This document shows positions 1 to 8,004 of a DNA stretch of 64,000 nt, one piece after another. Every line of letters begins with the position of its first letter. Position 1 is the first letter of the stretch. Both the position numbers and the translations under genes were made by a program. Source of the DNA: Candidatus Zixiibacteriota bacterium (GTDB lineage Bacteria; Zixibacteria; MSB-5A5; GN15; FEB-12); assembly GCA_019038695.1 (NCBI GenBank), contig JAHOYZ010000007.1, positions 248,001-312,000 on the forward strand, given 5' to 3'. The notes under the pieces were generated by a model. That model was not told the DNA's origin. It saw only the letters and a list, made by a program, of their open reading frames with translations, and ran no database searches.

Positions 1-377
1 TGGGAACGCCGATGATGCCTGAGGACAGCCGCATTGTAGCCTTGTCTTCGCTCGGATCCATGAGATACATTCCTGGCTACGCAGCTATTGGCGTATCCAA
101 GGCAGCCGTTGAAAACATGGTACGCTACACTGCAGTTGAGATGGCTGAAAAGAAGATCAGCGTTAATTGTGTCTCCGGTGGATTCATTGATACGAGCGCT
201 CTTAAGGTGTTTCCAAACTTCGAAGAGATGAAAAAGCGGGTTATCGAACGCACACCTTACAGACGCATTGGCCGCCCGGAAGAAGTGGCTGATGTCGTTG
301 TTTTTCTCTGTGGACCGGGAGCAAGCTGGGTAACAGGCCAGACAATTATTGTGGATGGGGGCTATTCGCTGGTGTAG
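1..377 (+). CDS. fabL: FabL-like enoyl-ACP reductase (SDR family), C-terminal part
   Basis: Partial gene: the frame is open to the left edge, so the N-terminal NAD(P)-binding half lies outside the window. The visible part is the catalytic half of a short-chain dehydrogenase. The active-site Tyr and Lys are in [13 protein letters not shown], and the C-terminus has the usual [13 protein letters not shown] ending. [12 protein letters not shown] and the segment [15 protein letters not shown] resemble Bacillus-type FabL, the NADPH-dependent enoyl-ACP reductase of fatty acid elongation, more than FabG, but a FabG-type 3-oxoacyl-ACP reductase cannot be excluded without the N-terminus. The protein is expected to be cytoplasmic. 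A gap of about 310 bp separates it from the pilin genes, so it is probably not in their operon. Confidence 0.75.
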   Translation, partial: GTPMMPEDSRIVALSSLGSMRYIPGYAAIGVSKAAVENMVRYTAVEMAEKKISVNCVSGGFIDTSALKVFPNFEEMKKRVIERTPYRRIGRPEEVADVVVFLCGPGASWVTGQTIIVDGGYSLV

Positions 378-644
378 GACTTCACCAAGTCGCGCAGAGA
401 GCAATTGCCACTGGTGTTTGTCCACACCAGAGACGTTCAACCCATCTGCTGCCACGTCTATTCAATCCATCCAGCCTTTCGCGAATCAGGGGTTAGTGTA
501 GTCTAAGCCCCATACTCTGTTGACTGTCCGGCTCGTTTCAGACACCCCTGAAATCATACATGAGCTACGCAACCATTTGGTTAAATCATTGTCGTTCCAT
601 TAGATAAGTACACGAGAATCAGCCCTTAAAGATTTGCGCATGGG
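378..644. other. Intergenic region upstream of the minor pilin genes
   Basis: No open frame or RNA gene is recognisable here. A small inverted repeat (CTGGTG...CACCAG, about 413-432) follows the reductase gene but has no T-run, so it is not a convincing terminator. The possible promoter for the pilin genes lies at the right end and is listed separately. Confidence 0.4.
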
Positions 645-660
645 TGGCACGAGATTTACA
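645..660 (+). promoter_or_regulatory. Candidate sigma-54 (-24/-12) promoter for the minor pilin operon
   Basis: TGGCACGAGATTTACA matches the sigma-54 consensus TGGCACG-N4-TTGCA except for A in place of G in the -12 element. It lies 30 nt upstream of the first pilin ATG. Sigma-54 control of type IV pilin genes through PilS/PilR-type regulators is established in other bacteria. No regulator gene is visible here, so the call rests on the motif and its position. Confidence 0.4.
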
Positions 661-689
661 GTTATCCGGTCAAACGAGAGGAAAGGACT

Positions 690-1055
690 ATGAAAATAAG
701 ACATTTAAAGATTCAAGACGGGTTCACTCTACTCGAAGTGTTGATCTCCATGGTTATTCTCGGAATCGCGATACTGGTACTGCTGAACATGGCCATGGTG
801 GCGGTTACCGGTAATGATTGGTCAAACCAAGCCACAACCGCGACCCAGGCTATTCAGCAAAAAATGGAGCAGCTCCGCAGTACAGCCAACCCGGTTAGCG
901 GAATGGAAACTGTCGATGGTGTGAATCTATACTGGACCATTTCGAAGCCACAGAACCACTTGCGTAAAGTCTATCTATCAGCAATGTGGGAGGACATGAC
1001 CTCGGAATACAAGTACACTAATGTAACGGCCTTCATCAAGACCGATTCCATATAG
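690..1055 (+). CDS. PilV-like type IV pilus minor prepilin
   Basis: A 121-residue prepilin with a short basic leader followed by GFTLLEVLISMVILGIAIL. The cleavage site for the prepilin peptidase is Gly|Phe, the Glu at mature position 5 is present, and a hydrophobic helix of about 20 residues follows. The body (to residue 121) is short and resembles PilV-type minor pilins. A good ribosome-binding site (GAGAGGAAAGG) precedes the ATG. It is first of three co-directional pilin genes with gaps of 9 and 15 bp, so one operon is likely. Minor pilins form the inner-membrane priming complex or tip of type IV pili. Assignment to PilV rather than another minor pilin relies partly on gene order. Confidence 0.75.
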   Translation: MKIRHLKIQDGFTLLEVLISMVILGIAILVLLNMAMVAVTGNDWSNQATTATQAIQQKMEQLRSTANPVSGMETVDGVNLYWTISKPQNHLRKVYLSAMWEDMTSEYKYTNVTAFIKTDSI

Positions 1056-1064
1056 AGGGACGAG

Positions 1065-1898
1065 ATGAAAAAACGAAATAACAGAATCGCGAATCAGCGC
1101 GGGACCTCGTTCCTCGAGGTTATGGTGGCACTGGCCATTATGGGTGTCATAACAGCAGCGATATTCAAGCTATACATAACCTCCCACAAGAATTACATGG
1201 CTCAGAATGAGGTGATCAACGTACAGCAAAGTGCTCGGGCGTCAATCGACGTACTAACTCGTCAAATTCGTATGGCGGGCTACGGTTTGCCGCTTGGTGT
1301 TCCAGCCATTACGTCGTCAAACACTAATCCTGACACAATCGCAATCTGCTACCGCAACAACGACTGCGATACATACCTCGCTGCTGCTATGCCCCAGCCT
1401 TCAGCCGAGTTGAAATGTGCAACTGATGTGTCCTGTTTCTCTGATGGCCAGTGGGTGTATATCTTTGAGCCAGATTCAGGAGGCGGCGAGTGGTTTGAAA
1501 TAACACATGTTCAGGCAGCAGCCAAGCACTTACAACACAATACCATGTCGTTGTCCAAGAAGTATGGCAAGGACGCCATTCTTATGTCCATGGTCTCAAT
1601 CAAGTTCTATGTGGACAACACCACAGATCCGGATCATCCGTATCTCATGATCGAGTTGCCGGGACAGGGACCGCAGATTTTCGCCGACAACATCATTGAT
1701 CTGCAATTTCAGTATCGGATGAAAAACGGTGTGGTGATGGATTCGATTATTGTCCCGGATGATGTTCGCGAGGTTCAACTAAGCCTTACCGGACGCTCAA
1801 TGTACGAGGATACCGACGTGGCTGACCTGGGCGAAGGGGATGGTTTCCGAAGACGTACATTTTCAACATCGGTATTTTTACGCAATGTTGGCATCTAA
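1065..1898 (+). CDS. PilW-like type IV pilus minor prepilin
   Basis: A 277-residue prepilin-type protein. After a basic leader comes RGTSFLEVMVALAIMGVITA, with the prepilin cleavage glycine, Glu at +5 of the mature protein and a hydrophobic helix. The following region, with ARASIDVLTRQIRMAGYGLP at about residues 62-81, is characteristic of PilW-family minor pilins. Two Cys pairs at about 99-124 may form disulfides in the exported domain. The start is supported by a GAGATG-spaced site (GAGGGACGAG) just upstream. It sits 9 bp after the PilV-like gene and 15 bp before the PilX-like gene. The product is expected to be an inner-membrane-anchored subunit that primes or tips the pilus. Confidence 0.78.
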   Translation: MKKRNNRIANQRGTSFLEVMVALAIMGVITAAIFKLYITSHKNYMAQNEVINVQQSARASIDVLTRQIRMAGYGLPLGVPAITSSNTNPDTIAICYRNNDCDTYLAAAMPQPSAELKCATDVSCFSDGQWVYIFEPDSGGGEWFEITHVQAAAKHLQHNTMSLSKKYGKDAILMSMVSIKFYVDNTTDPDHPYLMIELPGQGPQIFADNIIDLQFQYRMKNGVVMDSIIVPDDVREVQLSLTGRSMYEDTDVADLGEGDGFRRRTFSTSVFLRNVGI

Positions 1899-1913
1899 CA
1901 TTAAGGCAGGCAT

Positions 1914-3566
1914 ATGATGAAAAGAAGTTTGATTAGATCACAGCGCGGTTTCGCCACCTTGATAGCCCTCATTATGGTAATCATGCTAACTCTCCTGGGG
2001 TTGGCTGTCGTGCAGCAGTCCAGTGATGAAATCACGATTACCAGCAACGAGCTCCAGGAGATGAAAGCCTTCTACGCTGCCGAAGCGGGAATGGAGCTCG
2101 CCTCGGCTACTCTACAATCCGTCTATGACAGCACGATAACTCCGCCGCTTTCGGCCATTGACGATAGTCTGAACATTAACAACTGTGCTGTAACCTACTC
2201 AGCCGCCATTGACGGTACACCGACTTACAAGAGTCTGTCCAATGGGACTGTATCCGGCTTGCAAGCACGGGTAACGGCATTTTCACTTTCATCGACGGCT
2301 GTCAATCCTGTAGAGAACACAAAAGTAGTTCTCACGCAGACATTTGAAATTGCCCTGGTGCCCGTTTACCAGTGGGCGATCTTCTATAACAACGAACTGG
2401 AAATATCCGCAGATAATTTAATGTCGGTCCTTGGACGTGTTCACTCGAACGACAACGTATACGTACAGTCAAACACAGCTCTGGAGCTGGCCAGCTATGT
2501 AACTTCAGGAGCCAACATTCTCCATGGCGTTCACCCGGGTTCGGGCATGCTTGTCAATGGAAGTGATGTTTTTATCAAGGATGCCGGAGGGACTTTCAGA
2601 AATATGAAGCAGGCCAACGGATCCTGGCTGGACGCTTCTCACGCGGATTGGTATGATTTGTCGGTGGCAACCTGGCAGGGTAGAACTCAGGACCAAACTC
2701 ATGGACAGGGCGTCCTGCGAATTCCTATGGCAGGCGGGACAGGCACTGATTTACACAAATTCATCGAACCGGCCGCTGGCGGAAATGTCAACTCATACGA
2801 GTACCGAGCTTCCTTGAAGTTCATCAATGGAAGAGCATTCCAGCTGATCGGGGGAATCTGGACAGATATAACCGCCAACATGATTGCCGACAGTGTTATT
2901 TCGTATGTGATCGGACCCAACCGTTTTTGGGATAGTCGCGAAGGAACATTCGTCGAACTGATGGACCTCGATATCGGATTGATGTATGATTCCGGTTATG
3001 CGCCCGCCAACCAGATTATATACTTCTCGGTGAACTCTCCGACGGTGAACTTCCCGGCTCTGCGCCTGAAAAACGGTGGTGAACTCGATACGTGCCTTAC
3101 AATTGCCTCTCAGAACCCGGTCTATGTCTGGGGAGATTTCAACGATTCTCTGAAGAAACCGGTGGCTATTATGGCTGATGCGGTCACTTTCCTTTCCAAC
3201 AACTGGGATGACGTCAATCAACTCGTGCCGGCGCTGAATAGTGCCACCAACACAGACGTGAATATGTCATTTGTAACTGGAAACGTACCCAGTGGCGGAA
3301 GTAACTACAGTGGGGGTTTCGAGAATTTACCACGCTTCCTGGAGAACTGGAACAACCGTGACTTCGTTTGGTCCGGATCAGCTATCAATCTATGGAAATC
3401 GGTCCAAGCCGTCGGTCCCTGGAGTCATGGCGTGTACTACGTCGAGCCGGACAGAGTTTGGAGCTATGACACCGACCTTGATGACATTGCCAATCATCCA
3501 CCTGAAGCGCCTGTTGTGCTTATCTTCCAGCGGACTGGATGGAAACAGGAGTTCGTAGGGTTATAG
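1914..3566 (+). CDS. PilX-like pilus assembly protein with a long C-terminal domain
   Basis: A 550-residue protein. The N-terminus, QRGFATLIALIMVIMLTLLG followed by a region around FYAAEAGMELA, is the PilX N-terminal signature: a type III-like leader with a hydrophobic helix but no canonical Glu5. Classical PilX is about 200 residues; here some 400 more follow. They contain GRVHSNDNVYVQSN (about residues 174-187), as seen in large PilX-like proteins of environmental bacteria, and have no recognised catalytic motif. Two tandem ATGs occur at the start, and I keep the first. It is the last gene of the minor-pilin operon and is followed by a strong terminator. It is probably a pilus-tip or accessory minor pilin. 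Confidence 0.7.
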   Translation: MMKRSLIRSQRGFATLIALIMVIMLTLLGLAVVQQSSDEITITSNELQEMKAFYAAEAGMELASATLQSVYDSTITPPLSAIDDSLNINNCAVTYSAAIDGTPTYKSLSNGTVSGLQARVTAFSLSSTAVNPVENTKVVLTQTFEIALVPVYQWAIFYNNELEISADNLMSVLGRVHSNDNVYVQSNTALELASYVTSGANILHGVHPGSGMLVNGSDVFIKDAGGTFRNMKQANGSWLDASHADWYDLSVATWQGRTQDQTHGQGVLRIPMAGGTGTDLHKFIEPAAGGNVNSYEYRASLKFINGRAFQLIGGIWTDITANMIADSVISYVIGPNRFWDSREGTFVELMDLDIGLMYDSGYAPANQIIYFSVNSPTVNFPALRLKNGGELDTCLTIASQNPVYVWGDFNDSLKKPVAIMADAVTFLSNNWDDVNQLVPALNSATNTDVNMSFVTGNVPSGGSNYSGGFENLPRFLENWNNRDFVWSGSAINLWKSVQAVGPWSHGVYYVEPDRVWSYDTDLDDIANHPPEAPVVLIFQRTGWKQEFVGL

Positions 3567-3598
3567 GGGCCAGATCTTGATCCGTTGCTTCGCAGATG

Positions 3599-3628
3599 AG
3601 CCCGCCTTCTTTGGCGGGCTTTTCTTTT
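3599..3628 (+). terminator. Rho-independent terminator of the pilin operon
   Basis: An 8-bp perfect stem (AGCCCGCC / GGCGGGCT) with a 6-nt loop is followed by TTTCTTTT. It begins 33 nt after the PilX-like stop and lies between convergent genes. Confidence 0.9.
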
Positions 3629-3667
3629 GGAACCAAATAGATCTTGCCGGGGAATGAGATTACTCGG

Positions 3668-6082
3668 CTACTCAAACTCAATATCGTACGGCATTCTAGC
3701 CAGGATTATCCCCTCCCCAACCGGGAACAACATGTCGGACACGGCCTCGACCGGGTCAGCCTCCCCGTCAAACAGTTTGGCCATAGATGTGAACAAAGAA
3801 AGACCGGGAAAGGCAAACCATGATCGACGCTGAGGGTAAACTTCTACTCTATAGTCAGTGAGTCCCAGTGCATTGGCAGTGTAATCAAGGGCGCGTCGCA
3901 ACCCACCGAGTTCATCGACCAATCCAATCTCAAGCGCCTCTCGGCCGGTCCACACCCGACCCTGCGAGAGAGCATCCGTCGAATCAATAGACAAGCCACG
4001 ACTCTCAGCGACCAGCCGAACGAAATGATTGTAGAATGCTCCCAGTTGGTCCCGGTAGCGCGCACGCTCTTCGTCGGTGAAGGGTCGAATGTTGCTGAGC
4101 ATACCAGCGAACTTTCCCCGTGTGTACATCTCTTTTCCCAGACCGATTTTTTTATGGAGCCCGCTCAAGTCAGCCTTGCCGCCATAGATACCAATCGAGC
4201 CTGTGACAGACCCCGGACTGGCGAACAGACGACGACCCGGTGTCGAGAAATAGTATCCTGCCGAGGCGGTCACGTTGGCCATCGATACGACCAATGATTT
4301 ATGTCGGGAAAGTTCGTCAACGCTGTGATAAATACGCTCTCCGGCCATCGCCAGTCCACCCGGAGAGTTGATACGCCAGACCACGCCCTTAACATCCGGT
4401 TGGCATTGGACACTTTCGAGCGCTGCTGCCATTGTACCGGGAGTTACACGTCGACCGCTATTGAATGGGCTGGACGACCTACGACTGTCTGTCACTTCGC
4501 CTTCGGCTACTACTATTGCAAGTACGGGAAGACGAGGCCATCCATCGTTTAACAATGTGTCGGTTTGATAGCGCCGAAAGCTAATCTCGGTCATGGAACG
4601 GAGAATATCGTCATGCATCTTGTCTCGATAACTCAGGCCGTCGACGAGGCCAAGCGACAACGCCTCCTCGGATGTGAACGGTCCCAGGTCAATCATGGAC
4701 TTCACCGAATCCGGCGACAGACCACGACCCTCCGCTATTCCAATTACAAACTGATCATAAAGATCATCCAACAGTCGGTTGGTGGCCTCGCAACCTTCCT
4801 CACTAGCTGTCTTGTGAGTGTATGCTTCAGCTGCCTGTTTGTATTTGCCAAATCGAACCAGATCAGCTTTAATCCCCAGTTTCTCCATTGTCCCGGCATA
4901 GAAGGTCAATTCTGCCCTGAGCCCGATGAGGTTCAACTGGCTCACCGGCGGGATAAGTATCAGGTTGGCTACACTCGCTACATAGTAGCCAATGTTATTG
5001 GGGCGGCTAATATGGCAGATCACCTCTTTTCCCTGCCGACGGAAATATGACAGCGCATCGCGTAGTTCCTGGGCCTGTCCAAATCCAAGTGACAGGCTGT
5101 TCAGACCAATAACCATCTCACCAATTGAATGGTCATCAGCAGCCCGATAGATGTTCAACAGGACAGACCAAAACGGTGTTTTCTGACGTCCGATTACTGG
5201 CCGAACGGGATTCTCTTCCGGCCGCCCCGAAACTGCCAAGCGTAATCTTCTTTTCCGAGGGGGAATAATCGATGCTTGACGTTGCGAGCTAGCTCCCATG
5301 TACACAATGGAGCGGGTGTGGTCCCCTGCCCTGGTGAAATCACTCTGTCCACCAGTGAAGTATTTCCGTAAATTGACGCGAAACCCCAACTGGAAAGCTC
5401 CATCAGAATCAATTTGACCTTCGACAAACAGACCCGGCACCGGAACAAGCTCAGCATGGTAGCTGTAATGGGCATCCTTGAAACTCTGGCGTGTGGAGAG
5501 GAAAGCATCAACAGCCACTGTCAGCTTGCCTGGTAGCGGTCGATAGGCCAATGAGTATCGCTGTTGAGTCTCGGTCCGATCGCCGTCGAGGCGACCCCGA
5601 TTAAGGTTGGAGAACACTGCCGCCCAACTAAACGGTCCCCCTGGTCGACCTGACACAGACATGTCCCAGAAATGGCGTTTATGGTATCCTGTCGGTCCCT
5701 CCTTATAATACCGATACGCTCCTCCCACACACAGCGAACGTCCCAGAGGAAAGCCGGAGGCGAAGATATGTTCCTGATAATTACGCTCATTGGGATTGTA
5801 GAGTCGTCTGTAGGCTGTGGACAAACCCTTATTGGCAACAACCGTGCCCCAACTCCTGGTAAATGAACCGTCATCGTGTTGAGCCATCAACTGATACTCA
5901 ACGGCATCAAACCAACCCAGCATAGATGGATTACACCAGACTGCCTCCGACCCATAGACAGTTGCTGCTGGATGATAATGAAAAATACCTGTCGGTGTAG
6001 CTATCCGGGTTGCTGATAGCGACCCGACGGAGAGACCACCAAGCACAACAAGCCAGAGTATTACCCGGCGACGGATGGTCAT
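3668..6082 (-). CDS. sppA: SppA-type signal peptide peptidase (S49) with an N-terminal outer-membrane-like region
   Basis: About 804 residues, longer than E. coli SppA (about 618). It begins with a signal peptide. Residues to about 250 (using the ATG at 6088 for numbering) resemble a PorV/UPF0164-like beta-barrel start, with VYGSEAVWCNPSMLGW. Two S49 protease modules follow. The general-base Lys is in GKYKQAAEAY (about K417) and the nucleophile Ser in NVTASAGYYFSTPG (about S609), with SVTGSIGIYG after it: the Lys/Ser dyad split between halves as in SppA67K. SppA degrades cleaved signal peptides in the membrane; here the enzyme is probably exported or membrane-linked. The ATG at 6088 abuts the GGAGGAGGA site, whereas the ATG at 6082 has normal spacing, so I chose 6082. 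It follows the DUF4097-like gene by 2 bp. Confidence 0.85.
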   Translation of the reverse strand: MTIRRRVILWLVVLGGLSVGSLSATRIATPTGIFHYHPAATVYGSEAVWCNPSMLGWFDAVEYQLMAQHDDGSFTRSWGTVVANKGLSTAYRRLYNPNERNYQEHIFASGFPLGRSLCVGGAYRYYKEGPTGYHKRHFWDMSVSGRPGGPFSWAAVFSNLNRGRLDGDRTETQQRYSLAYRPLPGKLTVAVDAFLSTRQSFKDAHYSYHAELVPVPGLFVEGQIDSDGAFQLGFRVNLRKYFTGGQSDFTRAGDHTRSIVYMGASSQRQASIIPPRKRRLRLAVSGRPEENPVRPVIGRQKTPFWSVLLNIYRAADDHSIGEMVIGLNSLSLGFGQAQELRDALSYFRRQGKEVICHISRPNNIGYYVASVANLILIPPVSQLNLIGLRAELTFYAGTMEKLGIKADLVRFGKYKQAAEAYTHKTASEEGCEATNRLLDDLYDQFVIGIAEGRGLSPDSVKSMIDLGPFTSEEALSLGLVDGLSYRDKMHDDILRSMTEISFRRYQTDTLLNDGWPRLPVLAIVVAEGEVTDSRRSSSPFNSGRRVTPGTMAAALESVQCQPDVKGVVWRINSPGGLAMAGERIYHSVDELSRHKSLVVSMANVTASAGYYFSTPGRRLFASPGSVTGSIGIYGGKADLSGLHKKIGLGKEMYTRGKFAGMLSNIRPFTDEERARYRDQLGAFYNHFVRLVAESRGLSIDSTDALSQGRVWTGREALEIGLVDELGGLRRALDYTANALGLTDYRVEVYPQRRSWFAFPGLSLFTSMAKLFDGEADPVEAVSDMLFPVGEGIILARMPYDIEFE

Positions 6083-6084
6083 TC

Positions 6085-7146
6085 TCATTCCTCCTCCATG
6101 TCGATGCCACGGACAAAAATGTTGCCGTCACCTCTGATTAAACCGTTGATACCTCCTGCACCGCTACCGGCAACGAGGCTTAACCTGTCCCGTTGGATGA
6201 GATCGGCCAGAAACCGAAGCCCACTCACCTCAATCTTACCCTCGTCACCGACCGATAGTGATAACGTCGCCGACAGGTCGTCTGGCACGCTAATGTCAAT
6301 ATCTTCAAATCTATTGCTGACTACAATCTGTTCTCCGGTCATGTCGGCGATCTCTATGACAACAGGAGCTGACCTGCCGCGGATGATATTGCGGTCACCA
6401 CGCGGACGGAAATCGATCAATTCGATACGACCAAAGCTGTTCTTGACGCTTATTTGACCGTCAAAACCGTCAATACGAATATCTCCTCCCTGATTGCGGA
6501 ATACAGCCTGATCGTCAGGGCTGTAAATCTCACGAGCCTCAAGAGTAGAATTGGATGTTTCGACTGAGACTTCGCCGGAGATGCGGGAGATCGTCAGACG
6601 CCGATTGGCAGTTGTCAGATCAACCTGTCCAGTCACATCTGAAACCTGCAGACGGCCCAACGAAGAAGGTACTACGAATCCTGAGAACGGTCCGACAGCA
6701 TTCAGATCGAAGTAAGTGGCATTGACCTCAAGAAATGAGTTCACGGGGACAGAAATCTCGATCTCGATAGTGGTTGCTTCATCCGTCTCCCATGGTGGTG
6801 GGTTCGGCGCTCGTAATTGGAGACGAACTCCACCGGCGACCCGATCCAGATCAACTGCGACCATGTCGATATGATCAATCGCTCGCGATCGGTCGGAGGA
6901 CCTGGACTTCAAGAAATACTCCAGCGAGACCTTTTGTTCCGGCACCGTGCGTATGCGAATGCTGCCGGTCATAGTTGCCGCCGACTGAATCACGACCCTG
7001 TTGCCTTCCTCAAGGCCGATTACTCTGGACAGCAATCCGGTCGAGAACATACCGTTCTCGTCCTGTGTGATTTTCTGAGCCGATCCCGATCCGGCCATAA
7101 TAAGGAGGCCGGTGAGGACAAGTAACACGATTCCTGTTCTTTGCAT
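6085..7146 (-). CDS. Secreted DUF4097-like beta-helical protein
   Basis: A 353-residue protein with a clear N-terminal signal peptide ending near GSGSAQ (about residue 24). The rest consists of short beta-strand repeats, for example VDLTTANRRLTISRISGEV and the region IRIDGFDGQISVKNSFGRIE, typical of the DUF4097/DUF2807-type putative adhesin fold, a right-handed beta-helix or solenoid. No catalytic motif is visible and the exact role is unknown. It lies 3 bp after the TrmH-family gene and 2 bp before sppA, so the three minus-strand genes form one transcription unit. It is probably periplasmic or bound to the cell surface. Confidence 0.65.
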   Translation of the reverse strand: MQRTGIVLLVLTGLLIMAGSGSAQKITQDENGMFSTGLLSRVIGLEEGNRVVIQSAATMTGSIRIRTVPEQKVSLEYFLKSRSSDRSRAIDHIDMVAVDLDRVAGGVRLQLRAPNPPPWETDEATTIEIEISVPVNSFLEVNATYFDLNAVGPFSGFVVPSSLGRLQVSDVTGQVDLTTANRRLTISRISGEVSVETSNSTLEAREIYSPDDQAVFRNQGGDIRIDGFDGQISVKNSFGRIELIDFRPRGDRNIIRGRSAPVVIEIADMTGEQIVVSNRFEDIDISVPDDLSATLSLSVGDEGKIEVSGLRFLADLIQRDRLSLVAGSGAGGINGLIRGDGNIFVRGIDMEEE

Positions 7147-7149
7147 TGT

Positions 7150-7944
7150 CTACCCGCTCACAAAGCTATCATAAACTTGTTTCATAACTATAGACCCCGC
7201 CACTGCGGCGTTAAGCGACTCCACGCGGCGAGAATGCCCGATACGCAGGATCACCGAGGCCAGAGATCGCATCTCATCTGACAATCCTTCCGCCTCAGAA
7301 CCGACAGCCATGAGCCGTATCTGAGCTCCGCGTAATTGCTGGTAGCATGATCGCCAGCTTCGACCTTCAAGTCCAGTCGCCACAACCGTGCCGCTCCTCT
7401 GTTTTACAAACTGTTCCAGCTTGTCCATTTCGACTTTTGCAATCGGTAAGCCAAAAATGGCGCCCATTGACGAACGGACTACTTTCGGAGAATAAGGCTC
7501 TACACAACTACCGCACAATATTGTAAGGTCAAAGTCAAAGGCCATGGCCGAACGCAGCAGCGTGCCAAGATTGCCGGGGTCCGAAATACTGTCACACACC
7601 AGTATGTTACGCATTTTAGGTGTATAAAGTTCATTGAGTCCATGGGCCGGCAAGTCAAAGAGACCGACCAGCCCCTGGGGGGTTCTGGTGTCCGTTAGAA
7701 CTTCCAGTTGACGCGCCGGGATCTGTACCAGTTTGGTCTGTTTTCTACCGAAGCGTTCCACGAGGCTCTTGCCTCGGTTTGGTAACAGGGACGGAGCAAA
7801 ATAGATGGCGCGGGGATAAAAATGGTGCCGCAAGGATTCTTCCAGAAGACGAACTCCCTCGGCCAGAAAGACGCCCTGCTTGCGTCGTCCCTTCCTGGTC
7901 AGCAAGGCTCGTAGATTTTTTAATTCCGTCTGGGACAGCGGCAT
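7150..7944 (-). CDS. TrmH/SpoU-family RNA 2'-O-methyltransferase
   Basis: A 264-residue protein. The N-terminal substrate-binding part (about residues 10-100) has the L30e-like RNA-binding pattern with RKGRRKQGVFLAEGVRLLEE. The C-terminal SPOUT domain contains the three SpoU motifs: SDPGNLGTLLRSA (motif 1), VGSEAEGLSDE (motif 2) and SRRVESLNAAVAGSIV (motif 3), which form the knotted SAM-binding site. The family methylates ribose 2'-OH in 23S rRNA or tRNA; the exact target cannot be told. GAGGAT precedes the ATG. It is the first gene of the operon with the DUF4097-like gene and sppA, and is divergent from the patatin gene, with only 60 bp between them for both promoters. Confidence 0.85.
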   Translation of the reverse strand: MPLSQTELKNLRALLTRKGRRKQGVFLAEGVRLLEESLRHHFYPRAIYFAPSLLPNRGKSLVERFGRKQTKLVQIPARQLEVLTDTRTPQGLVGLFDLPAHGLNELYTPKMRNILVCDSISDPGNLGTLLRSAMAFDFDLTILCGSCVEPYSPKVVRSSMGAIFGLPIAKVEMDKLEQFVKQRSGTVVATGLEGRSWRSCYQQLRGAQIRLMAVGSEAEGLSDEMRSLASVILRIGHSRRVESLNAAVAGSIVMKQVYDSFVSG

Positions 7945-8004
7945 TGTTTATTATCCTCACTTAGTTTCGCCTTCGAAAACAATGATTCGTTCGGCGGGTT
8001 TGAT

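Noticed and set aside
2793-3221. 142-residue minus-strand frame inside the PilX-like gene
   Set aside because: It is antisense to a well-supported pilin operon gene, has no ribosome-binding site and no recognisable domain.
4565-5050. 161-residue plus-strand frame antisense to sppA
   Set aside because: The sppA frame carries catalytic residues; the antisense frame has low-quality composition and no motif.
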